From assembly GCA_025455065.1 (NCBI GenBank), contig JALONG010000004.1, positions 150,690 through 198,791 on the forward strand: DNA of 48,102 bases, written 5' to 3'. The notes under the pieces are model-generated. The model was not told the DNA's origin, searched no databases, and saw only the letters and a program-made list of their open reading frames with translations. The position numbers were made by a program, and so were the translations under genes. Of the stretch, positions 34,829-43,137 are shown in pieces (the stretch's first letter is position 1; each line of letters opens with the position of its first letter). Origin of the DNA: Candidatus Kapaibacterium sp. (GTDB taxonomy: Bacteria; Bacteroidota; Ignavibacteria; Kapaibacteriales; UBA4661).

Positions 34829-36028
34829 TCACAGCACTCCTTTCGTGCTGGGAATCGCATTATTGCTTGCGTCGCGGCGCACGGCAATTTTGATTGCCCG
34901 TGCAAATGCTTTGAAGACCGATTCGATTTTGTGATGCTCATTTGTCGCTTCCGCACGGATATTCAGCGTACATTTGGCGGTGTCGGTAAAGGATTTGAAA
35001 AAATGATGAAACATTTCCGTCGGAACGTCGCCAATTTTTTCGCGGTGAAATTCCGCATCCCACACAAGCCAATTTCGTCCCGAAAAGTCCAATGCCGCAT
35101 GAATACGGCGTTTGCTGAACTCCACATCGCCAAATGACACTTCCGCTTCCGCAAGCGCTTCGTCCATTGGAAGCAAACAATAGCCGTAGCGCTCAATACC
35201 ACGCTTGTCTCCCAGCGCCTTCAAAAACGCCTCGCCCAGTGCCAATGCGGTGTCTTCGATAGTGTGATGTTCGTCAATATGCAAATCGCCCTTTGTGTGA
35301 ATGGTCAAATCGCAGCCGGAATGACGTGCAACTTGGTCAAGCATATGGTCAAAAAAGCCCAAACCCGTGTGAATATGCGCCTTCCCGCTTCCGTCCAGAT
35401 TGAGTTCAATCGCAATATCGGTTTCATTGGTCTTGCGATGCACACTTGCCTTGCGTTGCGGACGTTCCTGAGCGAGGAGAAAACCGTAAACGTCCAGCCA
35501 TGAAGCGGCTTCCAGAGCAATCGGTAATCCGGCTGTATCGGTAGGATTTGCAGCGTGGAGTTTTGATTGCGGCGATTGCAGCATTATTGCCTTTGCACCC
35601 AGATTTTGTGCGAGTTTTGCGTCCGTCAGGCGGTCGCCGATGACGAAGGAATGTTCCCAATCAATCTGCTTTGCTTCCGCACCTTCCAAATAACGAGTAA
35701 ACATACCGATTCCGGGCTTGCGTGTTGGTTTGTTCTCGTGGGCAAAACTGCGGTCAATGAGTATATCGTCAAATTCTACGCCTTCATTGCGCAAAATTTC
35801 CAACATCTTGTTTTGTGCGGGATAAAACGTCTCTTCGGGGAAAGAAGCCGTTCCCAAGCCGTCTTGATTGGTTGCCATGATAAGCGAAACATCAAATTCC
35901 TCGCAAATGCGGGCAAGTGTGGTGATGCAATGCGGCAAAAACAGGAGTTTTTCGAGGGAATCAATCTGTTCATCGGGCGGCTCGGCGATAATTGTGCCGT
36001 CGCGGTCAATAATAAGCAGGCGTTTCAT
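34829..36028 (-). CDS. hisB: Bifunctional HisB: histidinol-phosphatase / imidazoleglycerol-phosphate dehydratase
   Basis: A 399-residue protein with two enzymes of histidine synthesis. The N-terminal HAD phosphatase has DRDGT with Asp8 and Asp10, then TNQDGLG and KPGIGMF. The C-terminal dehydratase has [32 protein letters not shown] and KGVL at the end. Compared with the usual P-M-D-E-A-L-A-x-A-x-L-D-L-S-G-R order there is an in-frame insert of about 15 residues (around [15 protein letters not shown]) right after [11 protein letters not shown] 36026-36028 gives the proper HAD start. No other his genes are next to it. Confidence 0.93.
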   Translation of the reverse strand: MKRLLIIDRDGTIIAEPPDEQIDSLEKLLFLPHCITTLARICEEFDVSLIMATNQDGLGTASFPEETFYPAQNKMLEILRNEGVEFDDILIDRSFAHENKPTRKPGIGMFTRYLEGAEAKQIDWEHSFVIGDRLTDAKLAQNLGAKAIMLQSPQSKLHAANPTDTAGLPIALEAASWLDVYGFLLAQERPQRKASVHRKTNETDIAIELNLDGSGKAHIHTGLGFFDHMLDQVARHSGCDLTIHTKGDLHIDEHHTIEDTALALGEAFLKALGDKRGIERYGYCLLPMDEALAEAEVSFGDVEFSKRRIHAALDFSGRNWLVWDAEFHREKIGDVPTEMFHHFFKSFTDTAKCTLNIRAEATNEHHKIESVFKAFARAIKIAVRRDASNNAIPSTKGVL

Positions 36029-36068
36029 CGTGCGGGGAATGGTGAGAAATACTCGTCCTTGTGAGGCG

Positions 36069-36076
36069 CAAAGATA
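36069..36076 (-). promoter_or_regulatory. Candidate -7 box for hisB
   Basis: TATCTTTG on the minus strand, an exact TAnnTTTG match about 40 bases before the hisB start codon. The -33 box is not clear. Confidence 0.5.
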
Positions 36077-36182
36077 CTGAATTTTCTGCAAAAAGTGCGC
36101 GGTGAGATTGTACTATTGCCTTGCTGCGAAGCAGTGGTGAGAGTTTTCAGCAGAGGTGAGGGGTTGTAGTGAATGGTATATC

Positions 36183-38207
36183 TCACAAACTTTGCATCGG
36201 CATACGCGGCAATTCCACCGTAAACACGGCTCCTTTCCCAAGTTCGCTTTCGACGGTGATTCTCCCGCCATGCAGTTCCACAATTTGCTTCACAATCGCC
36301 AAACCAATGCCGGACGAGTGTTCGCCGCCTGTCGGACGGGCAGAGAGTTTTTGAAAATGCCCGAAAAGTTTGCTTTTGTCGTCATCGCTCAAGCCGGGAC
36401 CAAAATCCTGCACGGAAAACCGCACCGTATCTTGTTCGGTAAGGACAAGGCGAATGAGAATCTCCGCACCCTGCGGGGAAAACTTAATGGCGTTGGAAAT
36501 AAGATTTTCCATAACCTGCCGAAGGCGTGTTTCGTCGCCAAACATCACACATTCTCCGGGTTCACTGAGTTTCAGCGTTTGCTGTTTTTTTTCGGCGGCA
36601 GTGGATTGAATAAACACCACAGCGTTGACAAGTGCCGTAATATCAAGTTCCTCACGCTTCAGCGTGATTTTGCCCATATCCAAGGCTGCCATATCCAAGA
36701 GTTCTTCCACCAAGTGCGTGGAATGGCGCGTCTCGTCAATAAGCGTTGTGAGTGTTTCCGCGCCTTCGTGGGAATCCTCACGGAGTTCGCTGCGGAGCGA
36801 TTGTGCAAGCAGGCGAATGGTCTGAAGCGGGTTTTTCAAATCATGCGAAACGACGCTCACCATGCGGGTTTTGAAGGTGTTTGCCGCGTCCAACTTTGCG
36901 TTGCTTACCTCCAAAGCGTGATTGTGATCATTCAGCGTTGCATTAAGTGTTGCAAGTTCTTGATTTTGTGTAGCGAGCAGCGCAGCGCGTTCCTGTTCTT
37001 TACGCAGGAGATTGATGCGGTATGCCAAGCCCAGCGAAAGCAAAACGACTTCCAAGACCGATGAAATCCTACTTCCAAACCATGTCCAATAATTATACGG
37101 TATCGCACCAAAGCCAATGAGCGTAAAAAGGAACACCGAAGCAATAAGCGCTGTCCAAGCAATCAGGAAGTAATACGCCGGAGTAAATCCCCGCCAGGCA
37201 CAGTATATGCCCGACCAAAGTGTGATAATAGTCGTAACGGCAACAACCGATGAAACGACGGTAATCATTGACCTGTATGGCAGTACAAACACAAGTAATG
37301 CCAAAATGCAACTCACAAGCATTGCACCAAGCATAATGCGGTCAAGCAAAGGAGAATTACGCTTCAAAGCGAGATAATATCGAGCAAATTGCGTTGCGGT
37401 CAAGGCGGAAAGCGATGCGAAAAATAAATAGGCTTTATTTGCCCACACAGGCGAAGAGTCCCACAAATACTGCGTTGCCGTACCGTCTAAACACATTTGA
37501 TAGGCGACAAATATCGCAATATAGGCGATATAAAAGAGATACGACTTGTCATTAACGGCAACAGCAAGAAAGAGATTGTAAAACAACATCACCAGCATAA
37601 TGCCGTAGAACATCCCAAAGAAGGAGGTTTCCCACGTTTCTTTCTCAATAAACCCGTCGGTATGCCAAAGCGTCATCGGCACAATAAGCGGTCCTGCCGA
37701 AGCAATCCGCACATAGACCGTCTGCACTTCACCCGGCTTCAAGCGTAAGCGAAAGAGATAGTTGCGATGTGAAATCTCCCTCGCGGTAAATGAGCGCATA
37801 TCGCCGACCAAAAGCCGCTTCTCTATGCCGTTTGCAGCGACACTAAACAAATCCAGTGTATCAATGTTCGGATACGCATACTCAAGCAACAACACCTCTT
37901 CCGTCGGTAAGGAATTTCGCACTGTAAAGCGCAGCCAATATGCGGATTTGGTGAATTTGAAATTGGGGAACTGTTCTTTAGAACGATGAAATTGGGCATG
38001 AATACTTGTTTTTGCGCTGTCTGCTCTAAAATCTTCAACCGTCAAACGGTGCTGCACATCTTCGCAATACTCCACGACCATTCCCAACCGATGCTCTTTG
38101 AGATTCGGCACAAGAACGACCTCCGATGCTTGATGTGGTGCGGCATTGAGAAAACTGCTACACATCAATTTCAGCAGAAGCAAAAGTATAGAATAGCGTA
38201 ATTTCAT
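36183..38207 (-). CDS. 7TMR-DISM sensor histidine kinase
   Basis: A 674-residue membrane sensor kinase. A signal peptide (ILLLLLKLMCSSFLNAAP) is followed by a 7TMR-DISM extracellular domain (about 30-185, with FTKSAYWLRFTVRN) and seven hydrophobic helices (about 195-400). A coiled coil with NQELATLNATLNDHNH leads to HisKA, phospho-acceptor His455 in VSHDLKNP, and an HATPase with ENLISNAIKFSP, DFGPGL and SSGIGLAIVK. There is no receiver or output domain. It shares the KLSARPTxGExSxGxGL stretch with the propeller kinase at 10582. The ATG at 38205-38207 opens the signal peptide. A small ligand for the DISM domain is unknown. Confidence 0.9.
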   Translation of the reverse strand: MKLRYSILLLLLKLMCSSFLNAAPHQASEVVLVPNLKEHRLGMVVEYCEDVQHRLTVEDFRADSAKTSIHAQFHRSKEQFPNFKFTKSAYWLRFTVRNSLPTEEVLLLEYAYPNIDTLDLFSVAANGIEKRLLVGDMRSFTAREISHRNYLFRLRLKPGEVQTVYVRIASAGPLIVPMTLWHTDGFIEKETWETSFFGMFYGIMLVMLFYNLFLAVAVNDKSYLFYIAYIAIFVAYQMCLDGTATQYLWDSSPVWANKAYLFFASLSALTATQFARYYLALKRNSPLLDRIMLGAMLVSCILALLVFVLPYRSMITVVSSVVAVTTIITLWSGIYCAWRGFTPAYYFLIAWTALIASVFLFTLIGFGAIPYNYWTWFGSRISSVLEVVLLSLGLAYRINLLRKEQERAALLATQNQELATLNATLNDHNHALEVSNAKLDAANTFKTRMVSVVSHDLKNPLQTIRLLAQSLRSELREDSHEGAETLTTLIDETRHSTHLVEELLDMAALDMGKITLKREELDITALVNAVVFIQSTAAEKKQQTLKLSEPGECVMFGDETRLRQVMENLISNAIKFSPQGAEILIRLVLTEQDTVRFSVQDFGPGLSDDDKSKLFGHFQKLSARPTGGEHSSGIGLAIVKQIVELHGGRITVESELGKGAVFTVELPRMPMQSL

Positions 38208-38234
38208 TATTTTCGAGAGGTAAATGTACACCGA

Positions 38235-38269
38235 AGGTTGAAGCCCACCTCACAGGCAGACCTCAACCT
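38235..38269 (-). terminator. Strand-specific hairpin after tyrS
   Basis: On the minus strand the bases fold into a 16-bp stem with four G-U pairs and a 3-base loop, starting AGGTTGAGG and ending GGGCTTCAACCT. The plus strand would have A-C mismatches instead, so it acts in the leftward transcript. It lies 12 bases after tyrS and before the sensor kinase. No strong T-run follows, so termination is only likely. Confidence 0.55.
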
Positions 38270-38280
38270 AACAATTTCAA

Positions 38281-39498
38281 TCAATCTTTCCGAATCTTCA
38301 AAAACTTCCGTTTTCCGACTTTGAGCAGGCGTTCTGTGCTAAAATCTGCCGTCGCAGCAACATCGCTCACGCGCTCGCCGTCCACCGACACGCCACCGCC
38401 TTGAATCAAGCGCCGTGCCTCGCTTTTCGAGGGAGCAAGATTTGCCAGCGCCAACACATCCACAATCGGCATAACGACTGCTTCCAAGGGCAGTGCGACG
38501 CTTTCAATTTCGTCGGGCAGGTCTTTTTTCACGAACATTCGTTCAAATTCCTCGAACGCCGCTTGTCCGGCTGCTTCACCGTGATACCGCGCCACGATTG
38601 CCATTGCGGTTTGCACTTTCGCATTGCGCGGGTGGAGTGTGCCGTCTTGTAAGCCGCTTTCCATCTGCTTTACGGCGGCATCAAGCGCAAATGCGCCATA
38701 GCGAAAATAGCGTGAAATCAGCGTGTCTGGAATGGACATTGTTTTGCCGAACATTTCGCGGGGGGAATCGGTCAGACCGATGTAATTCCCGAGCGATTTA
38801 CTCATTTTTTCAACGCCGTCGGTACCTTCCAAAATCGGCATCGTCAAGATACACTGCGGTTCTTTGCCGTAGGCGCGTTGCAATTCACGCCCGACAAGCA
38901 GGTTGAATTTTTGGTCAGTGCCGCCCAATTCCACGTCTGCTTCCAGCGCAACCGAGTCGTAGCCTTGTGCAAGCGGGTAGAGAAATTCGTGAATACTAAT
39001 CGGCTCACCAGCTTTGTAGCGTTTGCTAAAATCATCACGCTCCAGCATTTGTGCGACGGTGAATTTTGCCGTAAGTGCGACAACATCGGTAAAACTCATT
39101 GTGCCAAGCCATTCCGAGTTATAAACCAATTTTAAGCGGTCTTTGGAAAGAACGTGTGTGGCTTGTTCGATGTAACTTTGTCCGTTTTCGCGTGTTTCTT
39201 CGAGCGTGAGCGCGGGGCGAGTTTTGGAGCGCCCTGTGGGGTCGCCAATCATACCCGTAAAATCACCGATGAGCAAAATTGCTAAATGCCCCAAATCCTG
39301 AAACTGCCGCATTTTGCTGAGGACAACGGCGTGTCCTAAGTGCAAATCCGGTCGGCTGGGGTCGCATCCGAGCTTGATGTGGAGAGGCTTCTGCGTCTTT
39401 AGTGAACGTTCAATTTTTTGTGCAAGTTCTTCCTCCGGCAAGAGTTCGTGAACGCCGGAGCGAATCAAATCCATTTGTTCGTTGAGAGTGGGAAACAT
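38281..39498 (-). CDS. tyrS: Tyrosyl-tRNA synthetase
   Basis: Charges tRNA-Tyr. The 405-residue class I enzyme has the HIGH-type motif HLGHAV (residues 53-58), the tyrosine-binding region QGYDSVALEADVELGGTDQKFN, KMSKS at 231-235, and a C-terminal S4 RNA-binding domain (SEARRLIQGGGVSVDGERVSD). The starting ATG at 39496-39498 is preferred to an ATG 69 bases upstream that would add a hydrophobic leader. It belongs to the TyrS type with the HLGH site as in TyrZ, not the E. coli form. No T-box leader is visible. Confidence 0.96.
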   Translation of the reverse strand: MFPTLNEQMDLIRSGVHELLPEEELAQKIERSLKTQKPLHIKLGCDPSRPDLHLGHAVVLSKMRQFQDLGHLAILLIGDFTGMIGDPTGRSKTRPALTLEETRENGQSYIEQATHVLSKDRLKLVYNSEWLGTMSFTDVVALTAKFTVAQMLERDDFSKRYKAGEPISIHEFLYPLAQGYDSVALEADVELGGTDQKFNLLVGRELQRAYGKEPQCILTMPILEGTDGVEKMSKSLGNYIGLTDSPREMFGKTMSIPDTLISRYFRYGAFALDAAVKQMESGLQDGTLHPRNAKVQTAMAIVARYHGEAAGQAAFEEFERMFVKKDLPDEIESVALPLEAVVMPIVDVLALANLAPSKSEARRLIQGGGVSVDGERVSDVAATADFSTERLLKVGKRKFLKIRKD

Positions 39499-39643
39499 TG
39501 TTGGAAGGGATAAGGGAAAAAGGATAAGGGATAAGAGAATAAAAAAACGCTTTACGCAAGACCTCAAAAGCAGTCCGCATAAAGCGTCGTAGAATAACCG
39601 TAAGTACTAACCGCACAGCAGTATTTATGCGGTTTATGCAGAT

Positions 39644-40006
39644 TTACAGCGTATGTGTTTCAATAGTTTCAACGAGGTCTTCGCGGGAAATAGGCTTCGC
39701 CAGATACCCGTCAGCACCTTTGGAAATGCCAGTTAAAAAGTCTGACGTACCGTCTTTTGCCGTCAGAAAAATAAAGGGAATCGTTTTCGTATCGTTATCC
39801 GAGCGAATATGCTTCAGAACGGTGTAACCGTCCATTTCAGGCATCATAATATCGCAAAGAATAATATCCGGCTTCGACGCTTTCGCCATTTCGATACCCT
39901 TTGAACCGCTATTTGCCTCAAGAACATTGTATTTCGATTCATACAAAAAGCGCTTGAGCAATGAGCTAACGCGAATATCGTCATCAATGAGAAGGATTGT
40001 TTTCAT
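39644..40006 (-). CDS. Stand-alone receiver-domain protein (CheY-like)
   Basis: Single response-regulator receiver domain of 120 residues with no output domain. Phospho-acceptor Asp52 lies in PDIILCDIMMPEMDG; the acidic pocket is Asp8-Asp10 (LIDDDIR), Thr82 and Lys104 (YLAKPIS) complete the site. Both sensor kinases in the window lack a receiver, so either could be its donor; the one at 36183 is nearest. The gap to tyrS is 145 bases. Confidence 0.92.
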   Translation of the reverse strand: MKTILLIDDDIRVSSLLKRFLYESKYNVLEANSGSKGIEMAKASKPDIILCDIMMPEMDGYTVLKHIRSDNDTKTIPFIFLTAKDGTSDFLTGISKGADGYLAKPISREDLVETIETHTL

Positions 40007-40452
40007 AACGGCACCTACGCCTGGTTGGTAAAACAGTGAATCAAAAAGTAATTATTATTTTTTATTACCTAAGTATGTAATCCCGCTATATGCCGATGAA
40101 ACAATATATTAGCGAGCGTCAAATTGATTGTATCTGAAACGTCCTCAATTTTTTCATCACGAAAGGTTTGTACTCTAGCGCAAATATAACGAATTTTGTA
40201 TCTGCGTCGTAGTACCGACAAGTCATCTTGAACTATGACCAAAAGTAATAAAACCTGACGAGAGGTGATTACATCCAACGGATTGTTCCACAATCAATAC
40301 ACCGCCGAAGATTGCGCAGCAAAAAAGTATGACAAAACTGCCGCAAGCAAAGGTAATTCCGAAAAAGAGAGGCAACTACGTCTATCGGAATCAAGGTAAG
40401 ATACTCAATTCTTATTTCACTGTCAATGACCCTTTCAAAAAAAACGAAAAAA
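40007..40452. other. 446-base gap, AT-rich, no gene seen
   Basis: No convincing open frame. It holds a TATATTTG -7 box at 40188-40181 on the minus strand, a possible promoter of the receiver gene. The plus strand upstream of the esterase gene shows nothing definite. Confidence 0.4.
40181..40188 (-). promoter_or_regulatory. Candidate -7 box for the receiver gene
   Basis: TATATTTG on the minus strand, about 175 bases before the ATG at 40006. The distance makes this weaker than the other boxes, and a -33 element is not apparent. Confidence 0.3.
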
Positions 40453-41715
40453 ATGAGACTTCTACAATTTTTTCTTGTTTCGACATTAGTTTTTACCGCG
40501 CTCAACAGCTTCTATGCCGCACCAAAACTCATTGCACAAAATGTCATCACCTTTTCGATTGATATGCGCGGCGCAATCATACAGCGGTGGCTTGACCCTC
40601 TGCGGGAAAACGTCGGTGTTCGCGGCTCTATTGCACCTCTGCGCTGGGATTCCACGCTTATCGCTTTTGACCCCGACCGCGATAGTATCTACACCCTTAC
40701 CGTACCCCTGTCATCCGGCGGAAAATATACGCAACTTTTCGGCAAACGCAAACTTGCTTATAAATTCAAAATAGAAAACAGCCAAAGACTTGGTCCTAAC
40801 TCATGGGAAACGGTGCAAAACAGCACGCTCTTGCTGACGGGCAAACCACAGACAGTAAAGCGCACTTTTAACGTTCAATCACTTGCCCCAACACCGCCGA
40901 CACGTTTAGCGAGTGTGCGTGTGCATGAGTTCTTCCAGCCTAAAACCTTGCTTCAGCGCACTATTTCCGTTTATGTGCCGCCCGGATATGACAACAGCAC
41001 CCAGCGCTATCCCGTGCTGTATCTGCATGATGGGCAGAATATCTTCGACGATGCGACTGCCGCAAGCGGCGAGTGGTATGCAGACGAAATCGCCGAAATG
41101 CTGATTAAAAGTAAAAAACTTCCGCCCTGCATTATCGTTGGCGTGAGTGTGCGCGGCGAAGACCGCATTAACGAATACACGCCTGTACCGATGCGCCGCG
41201 CAGATGGACTTGGCAGAGCGGACGACATCGGGGGCAAAGGCTCAATGCACGCACAAATGCTTGCCGAAGAAATTAAACCCTTTATTGACAGCACCTATCG
41301 AACACTGAAAGACCGCGCCAATACGGCTGTTGGTGGCTCTTCGCTCGGCGGCTTAATCAGCATTTATACTGCCATGACCTATCCAAGCGTCTTCGGGCGT
41401 GTGATGGCGATGTCGCCTTCGGTCTGGTGGTCAAATTCATGGATACTCGCATCCATTCGCCAAACAATCGCCGATTCAATTCCAACATCTCTCAAACCCG
41501 CACAGTGCCGTATTTGGGTGGATATTGGCGATGCGGAAGGCGTTGAAGCTGTCGCGGGTGCGCGAGAACTGAAAAATCTCTTTATCGAAAAGGGCTGGAA
41601 ACTCAATGCCAATCTTGGGTACATGGAAGCAAAAAATGCCCCGCACAGCGAAACGGCATGGTCAGAGCGCTTAGAACCTGCCTTATCGTTTATGTTTGGT
41701 AGAGTACGACGGTAG
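40453..41715 (+). CDS. Secreted alpha/beta-hydrolase esterase with an N-terminal beta domain
   Basis: A 420-residue hydrolase of the esterase D / enterochelin-esterase-like group (Esterase/PE). After a signal peptide (LLQFFLVSTLVFTALNSFYA) come about 110 residues of beta-rich domain (ITFSIDMRGAIIQRW, like a CBM20- or E-set-type fold), then the hydrolase fold: ISVYVPPGYDNSTQRYPVLYLHDGQNIFDD and the nucleophile elbow GGSSLGGL. The catalytic His is likely in NAPHSETAW. The ATG at 40453 is preferred; ATG 40426 is possible and would lengthen the basic N-region. The substrate is unknown, perhaps polysaccharide esters. Confidence 0.85.
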   Translation: MRLLQFFLVSTLVFTALNSFYAAPKLIAQNVITFSIDMRGAIIQRWLDPLRENVGVRGSIAPLRWDSTLIAFDPDRDSIYTLTVPLSSGGKYTQLFGKRKLAYKFKIENSQRLGPNSWETVQNSTLLLTGKPQTVKRTFNVQSLAPTPPTRLASVRVHEFFQPKTLLQRTISVYVPPGYDNSTQRYPVLYLHDGQNIFDDATAASGEWYADEIAEMLIKSKKLPPCIIVGVSVRGEDRINEYTPVPMRRADGLGRADDIGGKGSMHAQMLAEEIKPFIDSTYRTLKDRANTAVGGSSLGGLISIYTAMTYPSVFGRVMAMSPSVWWSNSWILASIRQTIADSIPTSLKPAQCRIWVDIGDAEGVEAVAGARELKNLFIEKGWKLNANLGYMEAKNAPHSETAWSERLEPALSFMFGRVRR

Positions 41716-41732
41716 AGAATTGAGACACGGAA

Positions 41733-41762
41733 CGCGCAGATTTCACGGAATTGCACGGATTT
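41733..41762. repeat. Short direct-repeat-like stretch cgcgcagatttcacgg
   Basis: cgcgcagatttcacggaatt and gcacggattttt form a pair with a common CAGATTT/GGATTT theme, similar in flavour to the arms of the 24165 and 25943 elements. The relationship is weak. Confidence 0.3.
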
Positions 41763-41900
41763 TTTCTACTTTTTATGGAATCAGTAAACGAAGAGGCGAA
41801 GTATTAGACCGCCTTCTGGCACATCTTTTGCGAAAACTTATTCCAAATCAAACCACCACTGGAAACTATTATCTTTTCTCATTCTATCACCAATACCGTT

Positions 41901-42917
41901 ATGAACCGCACCGCCCCTCTCGTTGCGCTTAAAGTTGCCGGATTCCTCCTTTGTCTTGCAGCACTGACGCAGAACACTTCCGCACAATTTATGCTCGGAG
42001 ATGAAAAAAAATCCGATGCCGAAAAAAACAAAAGTAAAGCACTGGTTTGGAACTCCATTACCGACGGCTTAAAACTTGCTTCCGAACAGAAAAAACCACT
42101 GTTGGTGGATTTTTACACCGACTGGTGTTCGTGGTGCAAAGTCATGGACGAAAAAACCTATGCACATCACGAAGTGGTCAAAACCCTACAATCGTCCTTT
42201 GTTCTGGCAAAATTTAATCCCGAAAAAAATGCTGATTTCGAGTTTCAGGGCAAAAAAATCAAAGCGACCGAATTTGCGAAACGAATGGGCGTAAACGGTT
42301 ATCCCACCACAGCGTTCCTAAAACCCGACGGAACCTTGATTGATGCGCCTGCGGGGTACATTGAGTTCAGCCGTTTTAACACGATGCTGAGTTTTATTGT
42401 CAGTAAAAAATATGAGACCGAAAAAATGCGTATGGAAGAGTATATGCTCCACCAAGACATTGAGCGCGACCCGAATAATCCTCGCTTCCGCCTGAATTTA
42501 GCGGAGTATTACAACGATTCGGCGAATTACAAAAAATCTCTTGAAATTTTCCAATACGTTGCCAATATGGACCCGAAAGACAAACAAGACCTTTTGGCGC
42601 TCCACAGCGGTTTAGCAAATACACAAATGGTGTTTGTGAAAGATTTCAAAAGCGCGTCGCAAAATTTCAAAAAATCCCTGACCTTTGCGCAAGAGCCGCA
42701 AGTCAAAGCCCGCATTTTTCTGATGACCGCGTTTGCCGAAGCCGGCGACAAGCAAACAAAATCTGCTGTTGAGTACCTCGACAAACTCATCAAACATTGC
42801 AAAGACAACAAAGTTCCGACGGGCGGTCTGCGCCAAATGCTCGAAAAAGCGCCTGAACTTGAGCCAATCCGCACCTCGCAGGAATTACAACAGTTCTTGA
42901 AAAAAATGCCTCAGTAA
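41901..42917 (+). CDS. Exported thioredoxin-fold / TPR protein
   Basis: A 338-residue protein with a signal peptide (VAGFLLCLAALTQNTSAQ), a thioredoxin-like domain of the DUF255/DsbD-C type with the active-site pair Cys76 and Cys79 (DFYTDWCSWCKVMDEK), and a TPR-like helical C-terminus from about residue 180 (NPRFRLNLAEYYNDSANYKKSLEIFQ and following). It would act in periplasmic disulfide or thiol handling. The cis-Pro motif is GYPTTAFLKPDG. It is followed by a terminator. Confidence 0.87.
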   Translation: MNRTAPLVALKVAGFLLCLAALTQNTSAQFMLGDEKKSDAEKNKSKALVWNSITDGLKLASEQKKPLLVDFYTDWCSWCKVMDEKTYAHHEVVKTLQSSFVLAKFNPEKNADFEFQGKKIKATEFAKRMGVNGYPTTAFLKPDGTLIDAPAGYIEFSRFNTMLSFIVSKKYETEKMRMEEYMLHQDIERDPNNPRFRLNLAEYYNDSANYKKSLEIFQYVANMDPKDKQDLLALHSGLANTQMVFVKDFKSASQNFKKSLTFAQEPQVKARIFLMTAFAEAGDKQTKSAVEYLDKLIKHCKDNKVPTGGLRQMLEKAPELEPIRTSQELQQFLKKMPQ

Positions 42918-42991
42918 AAACGTCGCAGCAAATCTTGCCGCAAATGCGAAACTCTCGCTTACCGTCTTCGGGGCGAGGCTTTTGCTCAACC

Positions 42992-43036
42992 AAAAGCCGC
43001 AGAACCCGCTTCCCACAAGCGTTCTACGGCTTTTTT
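42992..43036 (+). terminator. Rho-independent terminator after the thioredoxin-fold gene
   Basis: Left arm AAAAGCCGCAGAACCCGCTT pairs with right arm AAGCGTTCTACGGCTTTT with a small internal mismatch and a short loop, and a T-run follows. About 17 pairs. Confidence 0.8.
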
Positions 43037-43137
43037 ATGCCGTATTAAACCTTCTCGCACAAAATGTTGTCAATTTGTGTAGATTTGTGTCTAATTGTGG
43101 TCATATTCTTTTCTATTTTTTCCCAAAAGGTGATGTG

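Noticed and set aside
34599-34832. Extended N-terminus of the lipoprotein gene starting at 34832
   Set aside because: The extra residues (DILVCA repeats) are translations of the palindromic repeats, and the lipoprotein signal starts at 34598.
39499-39643. tRNA or T-box leader near tyrS
   Set aside because: No cloverleaf or T-box sequence was seen; only short GGATAAGGG runs and small inverted repeats.
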